Assembly: GCA_016712525.1 (NCBI GenBank)
Contig: JADJQX010000006.1
Span: 248,001-312,000 of the forward strand
DNA from: Myxococcales bacterium
Lineage (GTDB): Bacteria > Myxococcota_A > Polyangia > Polyangiales > Polyangiaceae
DNA length: 64,000 bases
Direction of reading: 5' to 3'
Shown: one piece after another, positions 7,283-14,776 of the stretch
How positions within the stretch are numbered: the stretch's first letter is position 1
Layout of the letters: each line of letters begins with the position of its first letter
Program-made: the position numbers and the translations under genes
Notes under the pieces: generated by a model
What the model saw: only the letters and a program-made list of their open reading frames with translations
What the model was told of the DNA's origin: nothing
Database searches by the model: none

Positions 7283-8941
7283 ATGCTCTTCAACAGCGCC
7301 CTCTACGGAGTCTTCCTCCTCGCGACCTACGCGGTCTTCTGGGCGCTCACGCCTGCTCGTGGGGGCGAGCCCGTCTCCCCGCAGAAGATCGCGCAGCGGA
7401 GGCTCCTGCGGGCGCTCTTCCTCGTCGGCGCGAGCTACGTCTTCTATTTTTACGGCACGTACGACGCGGCCCTCGAGCAGAACGTCCCGCTCGGCCCGCT
7501 TGGCTGGAGCGTGCTCTGCCTCGGCATCATCTTCGTCGGCAGCACGCTCGACTTCGTCATCGGAAAGAAGCTCGGCGAGACGGAGGACCCGAAGAAGCGG
7601 AAGGCCCTCTTGCTCGCGTCGGTCACGTACTACCTCGGCGTGCTCGCGCTCTTCAAATACTGGAATTTCGGCGCCGACACGCTCGTCGACCTCGCGAAGC
7701 TCGCGGGCGTCACGATCTCTCCCGTGCACCTCCGGCTCGCCCTGCCGTTCGGCATCTCGTTCTTCACGTTCGAGACGATGAGCTACACCATCGACGTCTA
7801 CCGGAAGGAGATCCCGCCGGCGAAGCGGTACCTCGACTACCTCCTCTTCGTCGCGTTCTTCCCGCACCTCGTCGCAGGCCCCATCGTGCGCCCGCACACG
7901 ATGCTCCCCCAGTTCGAGCGGGAGCCCGTCGCGAGCGACGACACGAAATCCCGCGGCATGTTCCTCATCGCCACGGGCCTCGCGAAGAAGATCGTCATCG
8001 GAGACACGCTCGCCGTGAACCTCGTGGGCCGCGTGTTCGACAACCCCGAGCGCTACTCGTCGCTCGAGGGCCTCGTGGCCGTGTACGCGTACGCCATCCA
8101 GATCTACTGCGATTTCTCGGGCTACACGGACGTCGCCATCGGCAGCGCGCTCCTCTTCGGGTACGAGCTGCCGAAGAATTTCGATGCACCCTACACGTCC
8201 CAGGATCTCCAGGAGTTCTGGCGGCGCTGGCACATCTCGCTCTCCACGTGGCTCCGTGACTACCTTTACGTACCCCTCGGCGGAAACCGCCAGAGCACCT
8301 GGAAGACGTACCGGAACCTCATGCTGACCATGCTGCTCGGCGGCCTCTGGCACGGCGCGAGCTGGAACTTCGTCATCTGGGGCGCGCTCCACGGCGGTGC
8401 CCTCGCGGTGAACCGCGCGTGGCAGAGGGCGCGCGAGGCGTCGCAGAAAAAGGCCGAGAAGGCCACCGCGTACCGCACGGCCGCCGAGCCTGATGCCCGC
8501 CACGAGAAGGTCCTCCGCGCGAAGGAGAAGGCCCCGTCGAAGGACGAGCCCATCACGCTCCGCACGGTGCTCTCGGTCCTCGCGACGTTCCACTTCGTGT
8601 GTGTCGCGTGGATCTTCTTCCGCGCGCAGACGTTCGCGCAGGCGAAGCTGCTCCTCCTCCGCACCATCGGCGTGCGCGAGGTCATGGACCCCGTGACCGC
8701 CGAGCTCAAGACGGTCCTCTCGTTCACGGTCACCTCGCCGAACCTGTCGGCCAAGGTGCTCTTCGTGCTCGCACTCGGGTTCGTCACGCACTTCGTGCCG
8801 AAGAGGGTCTTCGAGGGCGCGTACGACGTGTTTCGTAGGCTCCCGGCCGTGGCGCAGGGCGTCGTGCTCGCGCTCGTGGCCTACGGTCTCCACATGGCCT
8901 CGGGCGCCAAGAGCGAGCCCTTCGTCTACGGGCAGTTCTGA
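7283..8941 (+). CDS. MBOAT-family membrane O-acyltransferase (AlgI-like)
   Basis: A 552-residue polytopic membrane protein. The family hallmarks are present: PFGISFFTFETMSYTID, FFPHLVAGPIVR, FCDFSGY-type YCDFSGYTDVAIGSA, FWRRWHISLSTWLRDYLY and GGLWHGASWNFVIWG, which contains the invariant active-site His. AlgI/PatA-type members move acetyl groups from cytoplasmic acetyl-CoA across the membrane to a polysaccharide or peptidoglycan O-acetylation partner. The start at 7283 gives MLFNSALYGVF, the usual beginning. The two SGNH proteins immediately upstream are the likely periplasmic partners. A Lys/Glu-rich loop of about 60 residues (about 390-450) interrupts the helices. The acceptor glycan cannot be deduced. 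Confidence 0.95.
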   Translation: MLFNSALYGVFLLATYAVFWALTPARGGEPVSPQKIAQRRLLRALFLVGASYVFYFYGTYDAALEQNVPLGPLGWSVLCLGIIFVGSTLDFVIGKKLGETEDPKKRKALLLASVTYYLGVLALFKYWNFGADTLVDLAKLAGVTISPVHLRLALPFGISFFTFETMSYTIDVYRKEIPPAKRYLDYLLFVAFFPHLVAGPIVRPHTMLPQFEREPVASDDTKSRGMFLIATGLAKKIVIGDTLAVNLVGRVFDNPERYSSLEGLVAVYAYAIQIYCDFSGYTDVAIGSALLFGYELPKNFDAPYTSQDLQEFWRRWHISLSTWLRDYLYVPLGGNRQSTWKTYRNLMLTMLLGGLWHGASWNFVIWGALHGGALAVNRAWQRAREASQKKAEKATAYRTAAEPDARHEKVLRAKEKAPSKDEPITLRTVLSVLATFHFVCVAWIFFRAQTFAQAKLLLLRTIGVREVMDPVTAELKTVLSFTVTSPNLSAKVLFVLALGFVTHFVPKRVFEGAYDVFRRLPAVAQGVVLALVAYGLHMASGAKSEPFVYGQF

Positions 8942-9022
8942 CGCGGTTCGTGTACCATGCACTCCACGGGAGCGCTCGTGCGCCCGTCTTCGCCTCGCCG
9001 GTACCGTCTCGCAGGAGATCTT

Positions 9023-9592
9023 ATGAACACAAGGCTCGTTCTGGGTGCGTCTCTCTCGTTTTCGCTCGTGGGCGCGGTCCTCGTCGCGTGCTCGTCGATG
9101 CCCACGCTCGAAGACTACTGCGGCAAGCTGAAGGCCCGCTACGACGCGTGCCCGAACACCGGCACCACCAACGCGGATCCGGCGCCGCTCCCCGACGGAG
9201 GCGTGGCCCCGAGGCCCGCGCGGCCCGCGTTCAACGACGCCGCGTGCACGAAGAGCCACTCGTGCCTCACGGCGCTCTTCGACACGGCGATGGTCAACAA
9301 ATTCCTCGACTGCGCCTCGAACACCGACTGCTCGGTGAACGTCTCGCGGTGCGACGACGACGCGATCGCCGCGGGACCGAACGCGACCGACGCCGACACC
9401 TGCGCCAAGAAGTATGCAGAATGCAAGGCGGGCCCCAAGGGCTTCGACGACGACATCTGCGTGAGCATCCGCGGGCTCAACTCGGACGCGCTGTCGAAGG
9501 TCATGCCCTGCCTCGACAAGCCGTGTGACCAGATCGACGACTGCGTCGAGGCCACCGTGAACACCATCGCGCCCGGCTGCGACATCGACTGA
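9023..9592 (+). CDS. Cysteine-rich lipoprotein of unknown function
   Basis: A 189-residue protein. The ATG at 9023 has AGGAGA just upstream. Its signal peptide ends in a lipobox (VGAVLVAC). The mature part carries about a dozen cysteines (CGKLKARYDAC, CTKSHSC, CAKKYAEC, CDKP-like pairs), pointing to a small disulfide-stabilised domain exported through the envelope. Myxobacterial genomes carry many such lipoproteins without assigned roles. A perfect hairpin 17 bp after the stop ends the transcript. I do not recognise the family. Confidence 0.8.
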   Translation: MNTRLVLGASLSFSLVGAVLVACSSMPTLEDYCGKLKARYDACPNTGTTNADPAPLPDGGVAPRPARPAFNDAACTKSHSCLTALFDTAMVNKFLDCASNTDCSVNVSRCDDDAIAAGPNATDADTCAKKYAECKAGPKGFDDDICVSIRGLNSDALSKVMPCLDKPCDQIDDCVEATVNTIAPGCDID

Positions 9593-9608
9593 TCGCCTTC
9601 GAAGGAGC

Positions 9609-9630
9609 CCGAGAGGCGTGTGCCTCTCGG
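9609..9630. terminator. Perfect hairpin between convergent genes
   Basis: CCGAGAGGC and GCCTCTCGG form a 9-bp perfect stem with a GTGT loop. It sits in the 43-bp gap between the stops of the convergent lipoprotein and rtcB genes. There is no T-run, so it may act as a bidirectional or Rho-assisted terminator. Confidence 0.6.
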
Positions 9631-9635
9631 ATTCG

Positions 9636-11123
9636 TCATCGCCTCTTCCCTCGCCGTTCGGCGTCGCGCGCTCGATCGCGGTCTTTTTTCGTCTTCTCGT
9701 GGGTGCGGTAGGCCTCTTTCTTTCGAGCCTCTTCGTTGCCCTTGAGCGACGCGAGCGGGTAGAGCGTCTCTTCGATGCGCGCGAGCCCCGCGCCCACGAC
9801 GGCCGCCACCACGTCGGCGCTCGGCTTGTAACAAGCCGCGGACTCGTCGAGCGGCACCTCGAGGTCCGTGTTCACCACGATGCCCTCGCGCGCGTACTGC
9901 TCGTTCACCTTTTCTTGGGAAAGTACACGCTTCGCCTCACCGCGCGAGAGCCTGCGACCTGCCCCGTGGTTCACCGAGTAGCCGCTCTTCACGGCGCCGG
10001 CTTCGGGCCGAAGGATGTAGCTCGTGTCGCGGTTCGAGCCCGGGATGAGCACGGGGTGCCCCTCGTGCTCCCACGGCGTGCCCACGAGCGCCGGGTGCCC
10101 GGCCGGAAACGCGCGCGTCGCCCCTTTGCGGTGCGTCCACACGGGGCCCACCTCGGGGTGGTCCTCCGCTTGCACCAAGTTGTGGCTGATCTCGTAGACC
10201 AGCTCGAGGTCCTCCTTGAAGACCTTCCGGAAGGCCTCGGCCACGAGCGAGAAGATGGCGAGGCGGTTCACGATGGCGAAGTTCGCGCCCGCGGCCACGG
10301 CGTCGAGGTACTCCTCGAAGTGGCGCGAGTCGGGCCGGAAGTAGCCGAGATCGATGTCCCGCACCTCGGGGTTCTCCTCGCGCGCGAGCTCGAAATAGTT
10401 CGTCGCGAGGCCGTGCCCGAAGCCTCGGCTCCCGGTGTGCACCTGCACGAAGAGGTGCCCCGAGGGCTCTCCGCGTTGGAGCTCGATGAAGTGGTTCCCT
10501 CCGCCCAAGGTCCCGAGCTGATCGAGGCCGCGCTCCGGCGAGCCCTTGCCTCCCCAAGGCACGTCCCACGTGTCGCGCACGGGCACGCGCTGCCGCTCGG
10601 CGCGCGTATGGGAGACGTCGGGCCGGTGTTTGTCGACGTAGTGCTCGGCGCCTCCGCGCACGATCTCTTGGAGCTCGCGCTTCGAGAGGCGCCCTCCCAC
10701 GCTCGCGCCCCCGGCGCCGAGCGCGACGCGTTTCTCCACCTCGCGGTTGAAGGCGAGCCTTTTGTCCCACGTGGCGGCCTCGGCGGGCACGCGGCTCTTC
10801 GCGCTCATCATGCCGCAGCCGATGTCGAAGCCTACCGGTCCCATGGCGACCGAGCCCTCGTCGCGCGAGGTCAAGATCACCGAGCCCACCGGCACGCCGT
10901 AGCCGTAGTGCACGTCGGGGGTGATGCACACGAGCTTCGTGCCCGGGAAGCGCGTCGCGTTCACGATCTGGCGGTAGAGCGTGGGCTCCGCCTCGGTCAG
11001 GAGGCCCTGGGTGAGGAAGAGGCGCACCGGCACGTCGCCCGTGTCGCGTGTGGCGAGCTCGAAGTAGCCGCCGGTCTCGCGCGCGAGCCTCTTCCAGTCG
11101 TCTTGGTCGAGCAGATCGGTCAC
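9636..11123 (-). CDS. rtcB: RNA-splicing ligase RtcB
   Basis: A 495-residue protein. RtcB joins 2',3'-cyclic phosphate (3'-phosphate) and 5'-OH RNA ends using GTP and Mn2+, in RNA repair. All family blocks are visible: GFDIGCGMMSAKSR (metal-binding Asp/Cys), LGGGNHFIELQ, VHTGSRGFGHGLATNYF, ISHNLVQAEDH and VNHGAGRRLSRGEAKR, which contains the His that is guanylylated. I chose the GTG at 11123 (VTDLLDQDDW) because the longer upstream frame overlaps the lipoprotein gene and has no family similarity. It lies 10 bp after the upstream lipoprotein gene on the same strand, probably one transcript. No archease or RtcR regulator gene is next to it. Confidence 0.95.
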   Translation of the reverse strand: MTDLLDQDDWKRLARETGGYFELATRDTGDVPVRLFLTQGLLTEAEPTLYRQIVNATRFPGTKLVCITPDVHYGYGVPVGSVILTSRDEGSVAMGPVGFDIGCGMMSAKSRVPAEAATWDKRLAFNREVEKRVALGAGGASVGGRLSKRELQEIVRGGAEHYVDKHRPDVSHTRAERQRVPVRDTWDVPWGGKGSPERGLDQLGTLGGGNHFIELQRGEPSGHLFVQVHTGSRGFGHGLATNYFELAREENPEVRDIDLGYFRPDSRHFEEYLDAVAAGANFAIVNRLAIFSLVAEAFRKVFKEDLELVYEISHNLVQAEDHPEVGPVWTHRKGATRAFPAGHPALVGTPWEHEGHPVLIPGSNRDTSYILRPEAGAVKSGYSVNHGAGRRLSRGEAKRVLSQEKVNEQYAREGIVVNTDLEVPLDESAACYKPSADVVAAVVGAGLARIEETLYPLASLKGNEEARKKEAYRTHEKTKKDRDRARDAERRGKRR

Positions 11124-11133
11124 GCGCGTGCGC

Positions 11134-11901
11134 TCACTTTCCGGCGTCTGCGCCCTTCGGGGGGGCCTTGGCCTGCGGGTCGACGAGGGTCGACAGCACC
11201 TTGTCGGCGAGGCCGAGCTGCCAGCTCTCGGGGTGCCAGTTCGAGGGAGAGATCCTCGACTTGAGCTCCTCGCCCGCGGTCTCGATGCGGGCCACGAGCG
11301 AGCGCTTCGGCCCGAGGTCGACGACCACGACGCTCGCGTTGAAGCCGTGCACGATCGCGCGTTGCATGTACGCTGCATGGTTCGCGACCACGAGCTTCTT
11401 CGCGAGCCCGGTCGCCTCCACGAAGCTCTCGACCTTCCCGTCGGGGAACATCGTCGGCATCTTCTCGGCCTTCGCGGCGTCGACCGCGCCGAGCGGCTTC
11501 ACCGAGATGCGAATACGGAACTGGTAGGGCGGCGGCGCGTTGCCGGCGTCGTCGGGGATCGACTCGACCGAGATCGGAGACGTGAGCAGCGTCGACGTCT
11601 TGTCCTCGTCCATGAGGAACACGTCGCTCGGGTATTTGTAGGTGATCTTGGTCCCGGGGAGCGTGCCCGTCGACCACTCGGCGACCTTGCCGTAGGGCTC
11701 TCCGGCGTCGGGGGTGTCGTCGGGCACGAAGCCCTTCGGCGGCATCACGAAGCCTTGAGGTCCCTGCGAGCCGAGCGCGGGCGGCTCGATCGACGCGTCG
11801 GTCTTCGGCGTACCTTGAGCGGGCGGAGGGTCTTTCTTGCCGCAGCCTGCGCCGAGGGCGAGGGCCGCGGTGACGAGGGCATACGGGAGGAGGCGTCGCA
11901 T
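11134..11901 (-). CDS. Lipoprotein of unknown function
   Basis: A 255-residue protein with signal peptide and lipobox (LALGAGC) followed by a Pro-rich linker. The soluble part from about residue 75 (GTKITYKYPSDVFLMDED) looks like an all-beta domain with FRIRISVKPLGA. No catalytic motif is evident. It precedes rtcB with a 10-bp gap on the same strand. The functional link to RNA repair is unclear and may be accidental. The start ATG at 11901 is the only one giving an intact signal peptide. Confidence 0.85.
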   Translation of the reverse strand: MRRLLPYALVTAALALGAGCGKKDPPPAQGTPKTDASIEPPALGSQGPQGFVMPPKGFVPDDTPDAGEPYGKVAEWSTGTLPGTKITYKYPSDVFLMDEDKTSTLLTSPISVESIPDDAGNAPPPYQFRIRISVKPLGAVDAAKAEKMPTMFPDGKVESFVEATGLAKKLVVANHAAYMQRAIVHGFNASVVVVDLGPKRSLVARIETAGEELKSRISPSNWHPESWQLGLADKVLSTLVDPQAKAPPKGADAGK

Positions 11902-12038
11902 GGCCGGCCTAGCGTAGCGCGACTACGCGGTCCCCGTACCGGTAGGTATGGAGGTGTAGGGAGAGGGCGCCCGAAAGGGAAATGGCGGGTCGGCGCGTGT
12001 TGACGCGCTGCACCCTATCTTCTAGGAAGGCGCTCCTC

Positions 12039-13274
12039 GTGGCCCTCATCGTCCAGAAATTCGGCGGAACGTCGGTCGGCTCGATCGACCGCATCAAGAA
12101 CGTCGCTCGGCGCTGCCTCAAGGCGCAGGCCGATGGCAACCAGGTCGTCGTCATCGTGTCCGCCATGAGCGGCGAGACGAATCGGCTCCTCGGCCTCGCG
12201 CACGAGGTCACCAAGGTGCCGAGCGCCCGCGAGATGGACGCGATCGCCGCCACGGGCGAGCAGGTCGCGGCCGGTCTCACGGCGCTCGCGATCGAGGCCG
12301 AAGGTGGCAAGGCGCGCTCGCTCCTCGGGCACCAGGTCCGCGTCCTCACGGACGGCGCCTTCACGAAGGCCCGCATCCGCGCGATCGATCACTCCAAGAT
12401 CCAGTCGACCCTCGAAGCCGGCGAGATCGCCGTGGTCGCCGGGTTCCAGGGCGTCGACGAGGACGGCAACATCACGACGCTCGGCCGCGGGGGCTCCGAC
12501 ACGTCCGCCGTGGCCATCGCCGCGGCCATCCAGGCCGACGCGTGCGAGATCTTCACCGACGTCGACGGGGTCTACACGACCGACCCGAACGTGTGCCCCT
12601 CGGCCCGCAAGATCGAGCGCATCTCGTACGAAGAGATGTTGGAGCTCGCGTCGCTCGGGGCCAAAGTCCTCCAGATTCGCAGCGTGGAGATCGCCATGAA
12701 GTACCAGGTTCCCGTTCACGTGAGGTCCTCCTTCAGCGACGTGCCCGGCACGTGGGTCACCGGCGAGGACAAGTCCCTCGAAGAGGTGGTGGTCGCCGGC
12801 GTCGCCTACGACAAGAACGACGCTCGCGTGCACCTCGTCGGCGTGCTCGACAAACCCGGCGTCGTCGCCGAGGTGTTCTCCGCGATCGCCGAGAAGAACA
12901 TCTCGGTCGACATGATCATCCAGAACGCCACGAGCAACACCGAGGGCCGCGCCGACGTGACCTTCACCGTGTCGAAGACCGACCTCGTGCGCGCGAAGCC
13001 CTTCATCGAAGAGGTCGCCGCCAAGGTGGGCGCGAGCGCCGTGAAGTACGACGACGACATCGTGAAGGTGAGCATCGTCGGCCTCGGCATGCGCTCGCAC
13101 GCCGGCGTCGCCGCCAAGATGTTCAAGCTCCTCGCGAACGAGGGCATCAACATCCAGGCCATCTCGACGAGCGAGATCAAGGTCTCGTGCATCGTGCACC
13201 AAAAGTACACCGAGCTCGCGGTGCGCACCCTCCACGACGGCTTCGGCCTCGCGCAGCCCGCCGCCGCGCCCTGA
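12039..13274 (+). CDS. lysC: Aspartate kinase
   Basis: A 411-residue enzyme that phosphorylates L-aspartate, the first step toward lysine, threonine, methionine and diaminopimelate. The N-terminal kinase domain shows VQKFGGTSVGS (ATP site), SAMSGETNRL, TTLGRGGSDTSAVA and FTDVDGVYTTDP. Two ACT domains follow (about residues 265-410; HLVGVLDKPGVVAEVFSAIA and VSIVGLGMRSHAGVAAKM), where lysine and/or threonine would give feedback control. I chose the GTG at 12039, 8 nt after AGGAAGG, because family members start at this kinase strand; an upstream in-frame ATG at 11982 adds 19 unrelated residues. It stands alone, with no dapA, asd or thrA beside it. Confidence 0.96.
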   Translation: MALIVQKFGGTSVGSIDRIKNVARRCLKAQADGNQVVVIVSAMSGETNRLLGLAHEVTKVPSAREMDAIAATGEQVAAGLTALAIEAEGGKARSLLGHQVRVLTDGAFTKARIRAIDHSKIQSTLEAGEIAVVAGFQGVDEDGNITTLGRGGSDTSAVAIAAAIQADACEIFTDVDGVYTTDPNVCPSARKIERISYEEMLELASLGAKVLQIRSVEIAMKYQVPVHVRSSFSDVPGTWVTGEDKSLEEVVVAGVAYDKNDARVHLVGVLDKPGVVAEVFSAIAEKNISVDMIIQNATSNTEGRADVTFTVSKTDLVRAKPFIEEVAAKVGASAVKYDDDIVKVSIVGLGMRSHAGVAAKMFKLLANEGINIQAISTSEIKVSCIVHQKYTELAVRTLHDGFGLAQPAAAP

Positions 13275-13353
13275 CACGCCAAAACCTGTAGCGTTTTCAA
13301 GTGCTTGTGCGAGCCATGAGGGCTCGTTCGTGGGCGCGGCTATCCTTCTCGGG

Positions 13354-14082
13354 ATGCGGCGCCTCCTCGTGCTCGGTCTCGTCGTCGCGTGCGGTCCTTC
13401 CGGGCGGCTCGATGTGCCCGTGCTCACGATCCCACCACCGTCGAGCGCTGCGACCGTCGTCTCCGTGACGACGCCCGAGGCGCCGAGCGCCGAGCCGGTA
13501 CCTCGTTCGCCCGCGCTCCCGACGTGCGCGTCTCATCCGCGTGATCCAAGGGTGCAGCCCGTCCCCCGGGCGACGGCGCTCGTGGCCGCCGAGCACGCCG
13601 CGCTCACGCGCCTCTACGACGCCACCCGAGACGGCTCGCCCGACAAAGCCCTCGTCGCGCTTCGTCTCGCGGACGTGGAGATCGAGCTCTCGCGCGCCGA
13701 GCCGTCGCGGGAGTCTCTCGCGGGGGACGCGGCGGTCCACTACGAGGTCGCGCGTCGCGAAGGCAAAGGTGCCCCGTACGAAGCCTCGACGTACAGGCTC
13801 GCCCTCGACGCCGAGTGCCGCGGCGACACGGCGACCGCCCGGAAGCTCGCCTTCGAGATCGTGTCGCGCGCGCCGAGCTCCGTGTGGGTGCCGCACGCAT
13901 ACCTGCTCTTCGGGGAGCTCTTTTTCGCGGAGGGCGCGAAGGATCCGACGAAGCTCGAGCTCGCTCGGATGGCCTACCTCGAGGCCGCGAAGCGTCGAGG
14001 TGACGCGGGCATCACGGCCCTCGTGACCGAGCGGCTGCGCGCGCTCCCCACGAAGCCCGAGCCCGAGCCCGACGACCCTTGA
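13354..14082 (+). CDS. Lipoprotein, possibly TPR-like
   Basis: A 242-residue protein. The ATG at 13354 gives a short signal with lipobox (LGLVVAC), then a Pro/Thr/Ala-rich linker. From about residue 75 the sequence is alpha-helical and Ala/Leu/Arg-rich with repeated patterns such as LVALRLADVEIEL and LELARMAYLEAAKRRG, which look like tetratricopeptide helices, though I cannot define full repeats. It is convergent with the outer-membrane barrel gene (15 bp between ends). A protein-protein scaffold role at the envelope is a guess. Confidence 0.75.
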   Translation: MRRLLVLGLVVACGPSGRLDVPVLTIPPPSSAATVVSVTTPEAPSAEPVPRSPALPTCASHPRDPRVQPVPRATALVAAEHAALTRLYDATRDGSPDKALVALRLADVEIELSRAEPSRESLAGDAAVHYEVARREGKGAPYEASTYRLALDAECRGDTATARKLAFEIVSRAPSSVWVPHAYLLFGELFFAEGAKDPTKLELARMAYLEAAKRRGDAGITALVTERLRALPTKPEPEPDDP

Positions 14083-14097
14083 TGGCCGAGGGCCCCG

Positions 14098-14670
14098 TCA
14101 GTAGCCCCAGACGTACTCGGCGCGAATCTGAGCGAGCGTGTACGACGGGTACGTCGAGAGCTCGGTCGCCAAGAACCCCTGGCGCACCGCGAGGCCTACG
14201 GCGAAGTGGCGCCCGATTTGGTAGTCGAGCCCGGCCGCGAGCGCGACGCCCACGGCGACCTTGCTCGACTCGAGCGTGCCGCCCGAGAGCACGAACGTCT
14301 GCCCGAGCACGCCGAAGTACGGCACCCAACGGAGCACGTCGAGCACGTAGCCCACGCCGACGCCCACGTGATCGACGCGCGCCGGGTAGGTGCGTGGCGT
14401 CTCGGGCGTGTCGAGCTGCTGATCCGCCGCGACCACGTGCGAGCCACCCTCGACCATGAAGTTGAACTGATCGGTGAGGCCGTACGCGTAGTGCAGCGAG
14501 AGGCCCGCGCCCACGCTCGCGGTCGACTTGTCGGCGACGTTGAGCACCGCGAGCGCCGGAGAGAGCCCGAGGTGGTGCTGCTTCTCGAACGCGTGGGCCG
14601 TGCTCGGCGCGAGCGCACCCACGGCGAGCGCCGCGAGCACGAGGACTTTGGAGGCGAACCCTCGAGACAT
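14098..14670 (-). CDS. Outer-membrane beta-barrel protein
   Basis: A 190-residue protein with a cleavable signal peptide ending STAHA-F. The mature sequence alternates polar and hydrophobic residues in short strands rich in Gly, Tyr and Val (AGLSLHYAYGLTDQF, VGVGVGYVLDV, YFGVLGQTF, AVGVALAAGLDYQIGR), ending in an aromatic residue (EYVWGY). These are typical of an eight-stranded OmpW/OmpA-like barrel. I chose the ATG at 14670, which has GAGGGAG upstream, over the immediately preceding GTG. It is downstream of the tri-DsbA gene 14777-16762 on the same strand (107-bp gap), so it might be a client or be co-transcribed, but this is only positional. Confidence 0.8.
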   Translation of the reverse strand: MSRGFASKVLVLAALAVGALAPSTAHAFEKQHHLGLSPALAVLNVADKSTASVGAGLSLHYAYGLTDQFNFMVEGGSHVVAADQQLDTPETPRTYPARVDHVGVGVGYVLDVLRWVPYFGVLGQTFVLSGGTLESSKVAVGVALAAGLDYQIGRHFAVGLAVRQGFLATELSTYPSYTLAQIRAEYVWGY

Positions 14671-14776
14671 CACGCTCCCTCGCTTAGCACGACGCCCGCG
14701 CTCCGCTCACGGAACCCGAAGGCCCGGCCGGCGTCGCGACGGGTCGCCGTGTGTAAGTGTTCGAATTTAATGGCGT

